A stretch of 64,000 nucleotides of DNA, taken from assembly GCA_036244855.1 (NCBI GenBank), contig BQKZ01001402.1, positions 39,616-103,615 on the forward strand. Direction: 5' to 3'. Made by a program: the position numbers and the translations under genes. Below are positions 54,120 to 57,490 of the stretch, in pieces; position 1 is the stretch's first letter, and each line of letters opens with the position of its first letter. The notes under the pieces are model-generated. The model did no database searches, was not told the DNA's origin, and worked only from the letters and a program-made list of their open reading frames with translations. This stretch comes from Temnopleurus reevesii. Its lineage: Eukaryota; Echinodermata; Echinoidea; Temnopleuroida; Temnopleuridae.

Positions 54120-56010
54120 ATGGTGATGGTGATGGTGAGATGATGGTGATGATGATATTAATCATGATGATTATATTGATGGTCGTTCTGAAGATGATGA
54201 TGGTGATGATGGTGATGATGATGATGATGATGATGGTGGTGATAATGATGGTGATGATGAAGATGATGATGATGAAACTTATACATCTATAATATACAAA
54301 TGTCTGATTTTGTAAATCTTTTCAACACAGGTTCCTTAGATGGCACCGTTAGAGTATGGTTGGTGCAAACGGGCACCATCGTGACATCCTTTCACATCCG
54401 TCAACCAGTAGCGGGTCTCGAGATGTCCTTCGATGCCAGCTTCATCATCCTAAGGCTGGTGGAAGGTGGGAGCACTCCACTGCTTTGCCTCCACAACAGC
54501 CCTGCATCTGACATCAAATCCCAAAGCCAGGTCGATATCGACGTCAAAGAAGGTAATTTGATAGAAAAATATGCTATGCACTGAAAGGCTGTCATTTAAA
54601 TTTTTTTATGGCTTTGAAGTTTTCAGGAATAACACTGTGTAATTACATTATTAATGTAATAGAAATCACAGAGCCAGGTTGATTTTGATGACTAAGAGGG
54701 TGTTACTAGAAAGTTGCAATTAATCACAAATTGCGGTTGATTGGTATGCCGGAATTAAAATCACCCTTTCATGCAAGCCTTGTTAAAAGAGCAGAGGGCG
54801 TACAGATGGAAATATGCATGTCCATTTGTAATTGATTTGCATTTGATTTGCGATCAACTGCAACTTTGTAGCAACACCCCCTAGGAAGGTACCTTTAAAG
54901 CCCAAGTACAGTTTTGGTAAAAGCGAATATTTTCATCAGCAGATTTTATCTTCAAATCTATATGAAATGAATTATAGTATCATAAATATATTACACAAAA
55001 GATTGTGCGAAAAATGAACTAGTTTTGGAAAAGCTATAACCTAAAATGTGCAAATTTTTATAGCGTGGTGCTTCACCACACTATTTCAATATTTTCTTTC
55101 TTGATAAAGGACAACATCCCATTCTCAGGATTGGATGAAAATTTAAGAATTTAATTATTGTGTATATCTCTGTATCATTCTATTGTCAAATCTTGGAAAT
55201 AACTTTGTATATGCACGATAACGAGCAAAATAATGCTATAAGCAAGAGAGGGCGCTAAATATGATTTAACGGTCAAATTCAAATTTTCAAAAGAATCAGT
55301 TTGTAAGAAAATATGCTATGGTCTAAAAATGTGTATAAGAATTACATGTCATGATAAATATCCCCAAAATTCACATTTCTTCATTTTTACCAAAACTGTA
55401 CTTGGGCTTTAATAAGAAATAGCATAGTAATATACATGTACCACACATTGAGAGGCTGTAGTTGATATAATAATGGCAGGAATGTGGAAGTAACACGTTC
55501 CTGCCATCGTTATATCAACAACAGCCTCTCGGCACATGATAGTTTTATCTTTGGTCATGTGATATTTTATCAGGAATCTTACAGTGGGGGATATAATATT
55601 TTATATTTCCTTCTCTGTTATTCAGAATCACAGATACATGTAGTATTGTCAATCAAGCCTTGCCCGCTCCTTGTCATATCTTTGTTGTGTTAGTGATTGC
55701 ATGTAGACCAATTACGAAACAGGATGTTTACAGTGGAGGATATAATATTCTATATTCCCTTCTCGTTCATTCAGAATCCCAGATAGTACTGCCAATCAAG
55801 CCTCACCCGCCCCTCCTCCACAAACAGACCTCCCTTCACATGCCCCAGGTGGGCCGCAAATCGACCAGCTCCGCCCCCGACGCCAACCGCATCAAAGCCT
55901 CCAACAACCAGAAAGGGCGCCATCAAAGTTACTCGGACAACAGCTCTAGTAACGGCTCCACTGGCAAGATGAAACGCAACAAGAGATCGGGCGTCTGCCG
56001 CATCGTCTAA
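26084..56010 (+). CDS. NWD1-like NACHT and WD-repeat protein, 22 coding exons (whole gene model)
   Basis: Spliced CDS: 26084-26195, 29301-29386, 31300-31416, 37626-37725, 39096-39198, 39807-39958, 40423-41701, 42342-42496, 43273-43434, 43989-44138, 44630-44863, 45426-46021, 46403-46505, 47328-47407, 47828-48098, 48813-48971, 49533-49705, 51156-51299, 52750-52854, 53332-53527, 54331-54552, 55775-56010. All introns are GT-AG and phases agree throughout, giving 1,644 residues, close to vertebrate NWD1 (about 1,560). Order: N-terminal TEP1/NWD-type domain (12-225), NACHT-type P-loop NTPase (about 395-645; Walker A 409-416, Walker B aspartate 505), helical region (650-925), 14-15 WD repeats (928-1545), polybasic tail. 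It matches NWD1 better than NWD2 around YGLTEAELMDLLS, APQPLLYG and PLLVPL. Family knowledge: STAND NTPases are ATP-dependent oligomerising switches; mammalian NWD1 has been linked to androgen-receptor signalling and purinosomes. No signal peptide or membrane segment is seen, so it is probably cytosolic. Orthology and function in this animal are inferred. Confidence 0.92.
26258..26432. mobile_element. Foldback MITE family B, copy 60 bp after exon 1
   Basis: A near-complete hairpin: GGGCGGTGTTTCACCAAGAT pairs with CTTGGTGAAACACCTCCC, and GTTCGACTGGTATC pairs with GATACCAGTCGAAC. It lies 62 bases downstream of the exon 1 donor, so the transcribed intron would fold strongly there. Confidence 0.85.
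26465..26628. mobile_element. MITE family A, copy in intron 1
   Basis: GGGGGTGTTTTTAG at the left and CAACTTTGTAGCAACGCCAC at the right, with the family's GTTTCATGTGCAC and CGATCAATTGCAACTT. No ORF. Confidence 0.75.
27390..28055. repeat. Tandem repeat in intron 1, three units of about 232 bp
   Basis: GGGATTTTGCATTAA anchors at about 27555, 27787 and 28018. Each unit has GATTATTATGATTAT, AGTATTGCAAAAGCAGTTGA, GAAAGCGCTGTA and CAGTTTTTACTCATCTGTCA. Units 2 and 3 are nearly identical, so the latest duplication is recent. Confidence 0.92.
28239..28602. mobile_element. MITE family D (CAGAGATGCCAAC ends), interrupted
   Basis: ACAGAGATGCGAACCGTTTC at the left and GAACAGTTGGCATCTCTG at the right are inverted. 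A family A MITE is inserted at 28293-28464, which dates D as the older of the two here. Confidence 0.65.
28293..28464. mobile_element. MITE family A, copy in intron 1 (nested)
   Basis: GGGGATGTTGTTAAAAATCA to TTGAACAACACCTCC, with interior GCGCATTTTCATTCGCGCAT very close to the copy at 4809. It sits inside an element whose ends carry CAGAGATGC (28239-28602), so it is a nested insertion. Confidence 0.8.
28676..28873. mobile_element. MITE family D, intact-looking copy in intron 1
   Basis: ACAGAGATGCAAACCTTTCA at the left and GGAAGGTTGGCATCTCTGTT at the right. Interior GGTTCAGCTGTTTGGCGATT also occurs near 26772. Confidence 0.72.
29022..29115 (-). mobile_element. SINE 3' fragment (intron 1)
   Basis: ATAATGATAATAGTTGCAAT, then CTTATCCACTCTGCGGAGTA and TGTGCCTTGCATTATT, equivalent to the 3' end of the SINE. 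It directly precedes the duplicated exon 2 acceptors. Confidence 0.75.
29170..29300 (+). repeat. Duplicated acceptor and 5' edge of exon 2 (two decoy copies)
   Basis: Two tandem units of 50 and 52 bp precede exon 2. Each has its own pyrimidine tract and TACAG (AG at 29197-29198 and 29247-29248), followed by ATACCATACA and AGAAAAGTTTTGA. Spliced from exon 1, either decoy would read DTIQEKF and then stop. The third acceptor, at 29300, is the one that keeps the frame. Confidence 0.85.
29301..29386 (+). CDS. NWD1-like exon 2 (residues 38-66)
   Basis: Encodes DTIQERFVLLRDAVPEL and then the FCQQYGLDFQ motif, which corresponds to the 'FC..GL.F' strand of NWD and TEP1 proteins. The acceptor TTTTACAG is preceded by two near-copies of itself (see 29170-29300). 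The donor is CAG/gtgaga, phase 0. Confidence 0.9.
30048..30254. mobile_element. MITE family A, copy in intron 2
   Basis: GGAGTGTTGCTACAAATTTG at the left and TTTTGTAGCAACACCCCC at the right, with GTGAAACAATGATTTGGATC inside. The inverted ends match over about 15 bases. Confidence 0.75.
30882..30959 (+). pseudogene. Broken copy of exon 3
   Basis: Preceded by CCTTTCAG, it reads LVDMHQGPSKTSTNDHE then IQEIINPH and a TAA stop. Compared with exon 3 it lacks the five codons for MASLR and everything after the stop, and there is no donor. It is a decayed duplicate of the exon together with its acceptor. Confidence 0.85.
31021..31137. mobile_element. Hairpin element in intron 2
   Basis: TATAATATTGGATGGCAATG pairs with AAGCCATCCAATATAATTAT, with further pairing of AGGGAATATTGCACGA and TCGAGTGCAATATTCCC. 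It ends in ATTATT. Confidence 0.75.
31300..31416 (+). CDS. NWD1-like exon 3 (residues 67-105)
   Basis: Exactly 39 codons, phase 0 to 0. It encodes LVDMHQG at the position of the family's DLRWG motif, then the IQEII helix and LSLGPFFV, equivalent to 'SIGPAFV' of NWD1. Q72 replaces the usual tryptophan. A broken copy of the exon lies about 420 bp upstream. Confidence 0.9.
31447..31558. mobile_element. Hairpin element in intron 3
   Basis: ATAGCAATATTGAATGGCCT pairs with the right arm GGCATTTCAATATTGCTAT, with GGCCTCAGGGC pairing to GCCCTGAGGC inside. Same general design as 31021-31137, and only 30 bp after exon 3. Confidence 0.78.
31926..32012 (-). mobile_element. Second SINE-like family, fragment in intron 3
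   Basis: TAATAATAATCATAACATTT, then ATATGGCACTTTATACTGAC and AGCGCCTTGCTATTGGTGAA. The same sequence recurs at 48193-48280. Confidence 0.7.
33331..33508. mobile_element. MITE family A, degraded copy in intron 3
   Basis: Has GGGCATGTTACTGGAAAG, GATCAATTGCAAATCAACTA and CTTGTCATTGATCACAACTT in family order, but both termini are eroded. Confidence 0.55.
33690..34460. repeat. Diverged tandem repeat in intron 3, about four units
   Basis: GACAGGGGTCAAATAT-like sequence recurs at about 33755, 33985, 34153 and 34355, with CCCTTAGCATTT, AAATAAATC and TCTCAAATGGA nearby. Strongly diverged. Confidence 0.6.
34460..36950. other. Intron 3 interior, no feature recognised
   Basis: AT-rich intron sequence with poly-G and poly-T runs (35650, 35826) and a short ATTATTATTAATAATTATT near 36325 that could be a SINE tail. 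I see no extra exon that fits the phase between exons 3 and 4. Confidence 0.5.
36955..37305 (-). mobile_element. SINE fragments (intron 3)
   Basis: 36955-37048 carries CACCTGGGTTGAGTGCAGCA and the head side. 37250-37300 carries ACATTCAAGGAATTTCTTCC and TACCGGTACCCATTCAC. These are pieces of one or two broken copies. Confidence 0.65.
37626..37725 (+). CDS. NWD1-like exon 4 (residues 106-139)
   Basis: Encodes SIIGNKYGDYVLPSRIEATE, the conserved 'GxxYG...PSRI' strand-turn of the NWD1 N-terminal domain. It follows the longest intron of the gene (31417-37625). Donor AAAG/gtaaat, phase 1. Confidence 0.92.
37786..38012. mobile_element. MITE family D, copy in intron 4
   Basis: CCAGAGATGCCAATGGTTCC at the left, with AATTGTTGGCATCTATATAT as the right end. 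Internal AAGGCATGATAAGAATACC resembles the other members. Confidence 0.6.
38170..38385. mobile_element. MITE family A, copy in intron 4
   Basis: Starts AGGGGGTGTTGCTCAAAATC and ends CAACTTTTGAACAAACCCTC. The interior TGCATTTTCATTTGCGCACG matches the copy at 4809. About 50 bp longer than the others. Confidence 0.75.
38866..39095 (+). repeat. Tandem copy of intron 4 end and exon 5 start
   Basis: A segment holding GCTAATATGCAATCAGCAT, an A/T spacer, a T-tract, CAG and the first 22 bases of exon 5 occurs at 38866-38972 and again at 39004-39117. The decoy acceptor is AG at 38949-38950. Reading from it gives DINVLDE, then diverges and reaches TAA within 30 codons. Confidence 0.75.
39096..39198 (+). 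CDS. NWD1-like exon 5 (residues 139-173)
   Basis: Encodes DINVLDEWYIQEGDGVEQVY and VLQPISSKL, matching the 'RYFQRDENAFPPTYVLQ' segment of NWD1. Acceptor TTTTCCAG, donor TTC/gtaagt, phase 2. A short decoy copy of its 5' edge lies at 38951. Confidence 0.9.
39300..39485 (-). mobile_element. SINE fragment (intron 5)
   Basis: Contains TATTATTATTACCCTGGG, then a body reduced by a deletion, and GTGCAGCACAATGTGGATGA. The tRNA head is decayed. Confidence 0.75.
39807..39958 (+). CDS. NWD1-like exon 6 (residues 173-224)
   Basis: Encodes a charged helical stretch (WKKAHDALLEILQQCAEYV) and LLNEEQLHKYHMS, matching 'LITQEQWQHYHRS' of NWD1 at the end of the N-terminal domain. The donor TCAG/gtacag runs almost directly into a (GAT)n array. 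Confidence 0.92.
39965..40335 (+). repeat. (GAT)n microsatellite in intron 6, starting next to the donor
   Basis: An imperfect GAT/GATGGT array begins six bases after the exon 6 donor and runs about 370 bp. It has a larger period: AACGATGGTGAGATGATGTT at 39999-40022 recurs at 40196. Open frames here encoding poly-M, poly-H or poly-I are by-products. Confidence 0.95.
40423..41701 (+). CDS. NWD1-like exon 7: linker and NACHT NTPase core (residues 224-650)
   Basis: The largest exon (1,279 nt). It starts ALENELTSAVYQ, has a charged linker, then the P-loop GEPGSGKT (409-416) in ILLHGEPGSGKTVVVSQI, the RFLGATT strand, and a Walker B-like strand VVLDFPAEF with D505. LPLFAKLL later in the exon fits the GxP-type helix of STAND ATPases. 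The second Walker B acidic residue normally beside the first (LLDAVDDL in NWD1) is not in the usual place. The open frame runs into TAA just after the donor AG/gtaaag (phase 2). Confidence 0.96.
42342..42496 (+). CDS. NWD1-like exon 8 (residues 650-702)
   Basis: Encodes RYLTAARYGLTEAELMDLLS then DDDLLAMVYP and RFPHRVWINIRIDLG. This is the winged-helix-like part after NACHT; NWD1 has 'SRHGLSEAELKDVLSLDDEVL' and 'LLWVRLRRDLG' here. The donor CTAG/gtgggt is followed within about 20 bases by a (GAT)n array. Confidence 0.94.
42510..43020 (+). repeat. (GAT)n/(GAA)n microsatellite in intron 8, with assembly gap
   Basis: GAT-rich repeats start about 15-20 bases after the exon 8 donor, run to the gap, and resume as pure GAA to about 43010. 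The gap probably reflects failure to assemble the repeat. Confidence 0.95.
42806..42967. other. Assembly gap (162 N)
   Basis: A run of undetermined bases inside intron 8 between GAT-rich and GAA-rich repeats. The coding model is not interrupted because exons 8 and 9 join in frame across it. The true length is unknown. Confidence 1.
43273..43434 (+). CDS. NWD1-like exon 9 (residues 702-756)
   Basis: Encodes PLISIRYLDNKMLMTWSSSI then HKVARQRYLSS, KAHKYLANLFLQTWLKG. It matches the 'AIAHRQLVEVVRERYLSG...VLADFFSGTWSQG' helices of NWD1. Phase 1 at both ends. Confidence 0.93.
43989..44138 (+). CDS. NWD1-like exon 10 (residues 756-806)
   Basis: Encodes a basic, acidic-patched segment (KKWERDDRKTGDNEEVDGN), then RYIAPQPLLYG and NLRRLSELWNHLANAG, equivalent to 'VAPQPLWF...NLRKLKELPYHLLHSG' in NWD1. 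The exon itself opens with GTAAGAAG immediately after the acceptor AG, a strong donor-like sequence. Confidence 0.93.
44630..44863 (+). CDS. NWD1-like exon 11 (residues 806-884)
   Basis: Entirely helical in character: DLKVLKSAVVCNFEYLLAK, then VMQELSTIKCLVLDLEIDLV and ALAKSAEALMADPLQLAAEL. It aligns with the helical repeat between the NACHT module and the WD domain of NWD1/NWD2. Phase 1 at both ends. Confidence 0.93.
45426..46021 (+). CDS. NWD1-like exon 12: end of helical region and WD repeats 1-4 (residues 884-1082)
   Basis: Begins GQYPRDLDSLVAQAMEWCDQ then PLLVPLTSWL, matching 'HPVLVPLGGFL' in NWD1. Four WD units follow; the clearest are DISCIAISKDDRIVVTGSAD with KTLKLW, and PISCVAMTPDCKRVISGALD. 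Donor CGG/gtatgt, phase 0. It is noticeably more GC-rich than its introns. Confidence 0.94.
46403..46505 (+). CDS. NWD1-like exon 13: WD repeat 4-5 junction (residues 1083-1117)
   Basis: Completes the fourth WD unit (TWSLKDFSQL) and starts the fifth (FLTHMSVSGDDMFFLR). Short exon with acceptor CTTACAG and donor CGAT/gtaagt, phase 1. Confidence 0.88.
46588..46893 (+). mobile_element. tRNA-derived SINE, full length (intron 13)
   Basis: Plus-strand copy: head GTCGTGGTGTAGTGATTCGG, B box GGTTCGAATCTC, body TTCAGCAAGAAATTTACCCA and GACCCAGGTGAAAAATGGGT, 3' end ACGCTATATAAATGGACC, then (ATT)n. It is in the sense direction of the gene. Confidence 0.9.
47328..47407 (+). CDS. NWD1-like exon 14: WD repeat 5 (residues 1117-1143)
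   Basis: Encodes SYEDARLNMSCLVTGTFVHT and LEGHKGK; the GH dipeptide opens the next WD repeat. Donor AAG/gtgagt, phase 0. Confidence 0.88.
47545..47600. repeat. Short hairpin in intron 14
   Basis: TATGTACCATTGGAAA pairs with TTTCCAATGGTACATA around about 18 bases. Probably a small foldback remnant. Confidence 0.7.
47828..48098 (+). CDS. NWD1-like exon 15: WD repeats 6-7 (residues 1144-1234)
   Basis: Carries IVDICICPEGLYAGIATSEQ with VIYVYNIRSQEL, then GHSAPIRKVSITPNGHFLVS with ASADGNVKVW, a textbook GH...WD unit. A lysine-rich linker (LPKPKTKESDNTK) follows the seventh repeat, a natural break between two seven-bladed propellers. Confidence 0.94.
48193..48280 (-). mobile_element. Second SINE-like family, fragment in intron 15
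   Basis: AATAATAATAATATTAACAT, then ATATGGCGCATTATACTGGC and AAGCGCCTTGCTATTGGTGA. High similarity to 31926-32012 over 80 bp, then the two diverge. Confidence 0.7.
48352..48530. mobile_element. Degraded MITE of the same family (intron 15), copy 3
   Basis: Shares GAATCTGATATAACAATATT, GTGGTCCCAGCTCTTTATAA and ACAAGGTATTTTGATAGCCC with the two intron 18 elements. The ends are lost. It is followed by a truncated SINE. Confidence 0.5.
48545..48780 (+). mobile_element. SINE, 5'-truncated (intron 15)
   Basis: Lacks the tRNA head. Begins TTCCTTCAGCAAGAAATTCA and retains AACCCAGGTGAGGTGAATGG, CACTGTATAAATTGCATC and an ATT tail that ends 35 bases before exon 16. Confidence 0.85.
48813..48971 (+). 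CDS. NWD1-like exon 16: WD repeats 8-9 (residues 1234-1287)
   Basis: Encodes AMSRDANFAITGSQDCSLKL with WNMDQCQIIHSFCDH, then PISCVAMADNGSFAVSG. Donor TCAG/gtgagc, phase 1. The last 84 coding bases plus the donor are repeated almost unchanged at 49057-49149. Confidence 0.94.
49057..49149 (+). repeat. Copy of exon 16 3' half with its donor
   Basis: About 90 bases repeat 48888-48980 with only a few changes, from CAAATC through TCAG/gtgagctga. It encodes the same PISCVAMADNGSFAVSG, but no acceptor of its own is seen just upstream. The spacing is 169 bp and the high identity suggests a recent event. Confidence 0.85.
49533..49705 (+). CDS. NWD1-like exon 17: WD repeats 9-10 (residues 1287-1344)
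   Basis: Encodes GSEDATVNVWSTDSG, then AISSVLIMSDSKRILSADFS and NYMKLWVAATGE. Acceptor ATTCCAG, donor GAG/gtaaga, phase 0. Its 3' edge and donor seed an array of decaying copies downstream. Confidence 0.93.
49658..50880 (+). repeat. Decaying tandem array of the exon 17 donor edge
   Basis: The last bases of exon 17, its donor and about 60 bp of intron recur as copies near 49759 (split by a MITE and resumed at 50194), 50280, 50470, 50690 and 50830. Recognisable cores are TTCAGCAACTACATGAAGC, GGGGAGGTAAGATATT and TTCATTGATGT. The copy at 50282-50340 keeps a perfect-looking donor (GAGGTAAGATAT). Later copies are progressively damaged. Confidence 0.8.
49783..50194. mobile_element. MITE with TTTAAAGTCAGTCCGT inverted ends
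   Basis: The ends TTTAAAGTCAGTCCGTCATG and CATAACGGACTGACTTTAAA are inverted repeats of about 35 bp. It splits one copy of the exon 17 donor-edge array, which continues after it at 50195, so it inserted after that array had formed. No ORF for a transposase. Confidence 0.8.
51156..51299 (+). CDS. NWD1-like exon 18: WD repeat 11 (residues 1345-1392)
   Basis: Exactly 48 codons, phase 0 to 0. It encodes VLLSCMGPSAMVILTPDD, FAISGDRNELMKIWTTG and ESVKTVNHVQ, one WD unit in a single symmetric exon. Confidence 0.92.
51391..51573. mobile_element. MITE with GTACAATGGAAACTC ends (intron 18), copy 1
   Basis: The ends GTACAATGGAAACTCAGTAT and ACTGAGTTTCCATTGTAC are inverted. The interior GATATAACAAAATATCTG and CAAGGTATTTTGAT matches the elements at 52120 and 48352. 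The layout resembles Tc1/pogo-type non-autonomous elements (inference). Confidence 0.75.
52120..52288. mobile_element. MITE of the same family (intron 18), copy 2
   Basis: Contains TATAAAGAGATCTGATATAA, AAATATCTGCTATACAGAGG and ATAACAAGGTATTTTTTATG, and ends with CTTCTACTGTACAG. It is a diverged relative of 51391-51573, with a poorly preserved left end. Confidence 0.6.
52750..52854 (+). CDS. NWD1-like exon 19: WD repeat 12 (residues 1393-1427)
   Basis: Exactly 35 codons, phase 0 to 0. It encodes MITCVTVTRDSQFTITGSED and MSLKIWETKTGKLTQ. Being symmetric, it could be skipped without a frameshift. Confidence 0.92.
52871..52990 (-). mobile_element. SINE 3' fragment with long (AAT)n tail (intron 19)
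   Basis: (AAT)n, then GCAAATTATACAGCGCACGT and CCACTCTGCGGATTGCTCAA. It stops at TTATTATTACCC, so only the 3' third is present. Confidence 0.8.
52985..53230 (+). repeat. Tandem copy of intron 19 end and exon 20 start
   Basis: A unit of about 177 bp, from CCTCCCTTATTTTGT through CTACGTAACAG and the first 66 bases of exon 20, is present twice; a third partial copy begins near 52988. The decoy acceptor (AG at 53153-53154) leads to ILADHDDHVICAERANHNRN and a TAA about 33 codons on. Confidence 0.82.
53332..53527 (+). CDS. NWD1-like exon 20: WD repeats 13-14 (residues 1428-1493)
   Basis: Encodes ILAGHDDRVTCVATADHNRH with VISGSDDSTLIIWNMSTGE, then TLQGHTANVTGCKMTSDGS. The donor TCTT/gtaagt is followed 24 bases later by a (GAT)n array. 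The junction codon with exon 21 gives Cys where WD repeats usually have Gly (SC-SLDGT). Confidence 0.94.
53551..54285 (+). repeat. (GAT)n microsatellite in intron 20, about 735 bp
   Basis: The longest array in the window, starting 24 bases after the exon 20 donor and ending about 45 bases before exon 21. It contains a higher-order duplication: TATATTGATGGTCGTTCTGA occurs near 53936 and again near 54173, about 238 bp apart. Almost the whole intron is repeat. Confidence 0.95.
54331..54552 (+). CDS. NWD1-like exon 21: end of WD domain (residues 1493-1567)
   Basis: Encodes SLDGTVRVWLVQTGTIVTSF, then a degenerate last blade (VAGLEMSFDASFIILRLVEG) and DIKSQSQVDIDVKE leading out of the propeller. 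Acceptor CAACACAG, donor GAAG/gtaatt, phase 1. Confidence 0.92.
54695..54884. mobile_element. MITE family A, copy in intron 21
   Basis: AGAGGGTGTTACTAGAAAGT to CAACTTTGTAGCAACACCCC, with repeated ATTTGCATTTGATTTGCGAT. It abuts the AAAGCCCAAGTACAG element. Confidence 0.8.
54894..55412. mobile_element. MITE with AAAGCCCAAGTACAG inverted ends (intron 21)
   Basis: The left end AAAGCCCAAGTACAGTTTTG and the right end CAAAACTGTACTTGGGCTTT are an exact inverted repeat of about 26 bp around 460 bp of AT-rich DNA. No coding capacity. Confidence 0.85.
55450..55530. repeat. Hairpin in intron 21
   Basis: GAGAGGCTGTAGTTGATATA at 55450 pairs with TATATCAACAACAGCCTCTC ending at 55530, giving arms of about 33 bp around a loop of about 15 bases. 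It is probably a small foldback element; it lies about 95 bp before the decoy exon 22 acceptor. Confidence 0.8.
55570..55700 (+). repeat. Copy of exon 22 start with acceptor: possible alternative last exon
   Basis: The region from TTACAGTGG through ATTCAG and the first 40 bases of exon 22 also occurs at 55570-55664. From the acceptor at 55625 the frame continues ESQIHVVLSIKPCPLLVISL and LC, then TAG at 55691. Used as a terminal exon it would replace the serine-rich polybasic tail by a short hydrophobic end. Confidence 0.7.
55775..56010 (+). CDS. NWD1-like exon 22: C-terminal tail and stop (residues 1567-1644)
   Basis: Encodes ESQIVLPIKPHPPLLHKQ, a serine/asparagine-rich low-complexity stretch (YSDNSSSNGSTG), and a polybasic end KMKRNKRSGVCRIV. 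The last four residues, CRIV, have a cysteine at the CaaX position, although the second residue is not aliphatic. The stop is TAA at 56008. A broken copy of the exon start lies about 150 bp upstream. Confidence 0.9.
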
Positions 56011-56375
56011 CCTGCTTACAGATTGCTGCGGTGAATTTGATCAATCATGACGTCTTGTGAATTTTTAAAACTGTGCAATCGGGAATGTAGGACTTTCTGA
56101 ACTGAAAAGCAGTTTGTTGTTCAAAGATATTTCTATCACTGAGAGTTTTGATCAATGTAGATGCTTAATTTATGAATTCCTTCTTTTGATATATTTATAT
56201 ATATATAGAGGTATCATGCATTTGATTAAAAAGTGTTTGTACTGTCTTAAATTATTTTGTGCTCTTCACAGCTCAGTAATAGAAAAATTAATCTCTAGAA
56301 ACACATCAGATATACAAGTAGAGTCATGAATGTTTATCAAAAAGCCCCTATGAATAAAATAAAAAACTAAAAGAA
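56011..56375 (+). other. Probable 3' UTR with polyadenylation signal
   Basis: AT-rich sequence directly after the stop codon. A canonical AATAAA is at 56353-56358 within AATAAAATAAAA, so cleavage would fall near 56370-56385. No other strong signal occurs closer to the stop. Confidence 0.55.
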
Positions 56376-56399
56376 AGTGTTTTCCAGCTTTGCTTTCAT

Positions 56400-57490
56400 T
56401 AATGTTGGTAATTTTCATCACTTTGATGGTTCAGAAATTCACCCTCTTGATTCATGCATCTTTCTGGAATTAACAGTGGATAGAGGCTTACAGATAGCTT
56501 CATGAAATAACTTTTGAAACTACAAATTGCACATGACATGCAAAAGGTAGGACCGCCGGGAAAGGCTGGAGAGGGTTTCAGTATTTATTTGTAACTTATG
56601 CAATATTTTGTTTCTATTCTATGTTTATTTTGATAATTACATGTTTGTTACCTTCGAGTTTCCAATAGATCAGTAGAGTAATCTTGAGACAACAGGGTGG
56701 TGCCTCACAGAATGATTCTTAACGTTAGATTTAACATAAGACTGTTGATCATTTCTTGCGCTCACTGATTGAGAAGTCGGGTAGCATAGCATGGAAGAAC
56801 ATGATCCAGTCATTCGTAGATTTGTCCCTTAATGACTCAACGAAACGTTGCTCATTTCACATGGCTTCGGGTCTGAATGTCACATCATATTGTACATCCT
56901 AGAGAACAAAAGAAATTGTTTTCCATTTTTTCATGAAAAGGTTGAAGCCTTTATAAATAAAATGTCATCACATGCAAGTGATCAATGTATGTTGAACTTG
57001 ATATACTTCTTTGGAGCGAAAAAGTTGGCCCTTTTTTTAAATCAATATTATGATTCTATATATTTACCTACGTATAGTAGAATTGTTTTTAAGTCTTTGA
57101 GTCATTAATTTTCATGCCAGTCGCCACCAATGAGAGTAGTTTTGTCTCAATGTTTTACACCCATCATGGCTAATCCATTCGCTAGTTATTCAAAGATCCT
57201 CAACTTTATATAAAAAATACATTTCAAAACAAAAAATGACTTGCCAAATTTTTGTTGTGCTGAATATTTACCTCAGTGTGAGATTATGCTGCTATTACCT
57301 CGGGCCATAATATATTTTCTTGCCTTCTTTGAAATTAATTAATTTCTGTTACATCTAGATAGAATGAGAGAGACATGCAGCTTTTGATGTTTGGCCATTC
57401 CATGTGTGATTGCCTTTCATTTTGTCACAAACTTGGTGTAATTTAGGCTGAAAGTACAATCATGATTAGAAATAATATGAATATAAGTGC
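56400..57490. other. Downstream flank, no gene recognised
   Basis: Unique AT-rich sequence after the polyadenylation signal. An 86-codon open frame at 56848 has no recognisable motif and ordinary AT-rich composition. Confidence 0.5.

Noticed and set aside
26084..56010. Assignment to NLR immune receptors (NACHT-LRR)
   Set aside because: There are no leucine-rich repeats or death-fold domains. The WD propellers and the N-terminal domain place it in the NWD1/NWD2/TEP1 group.
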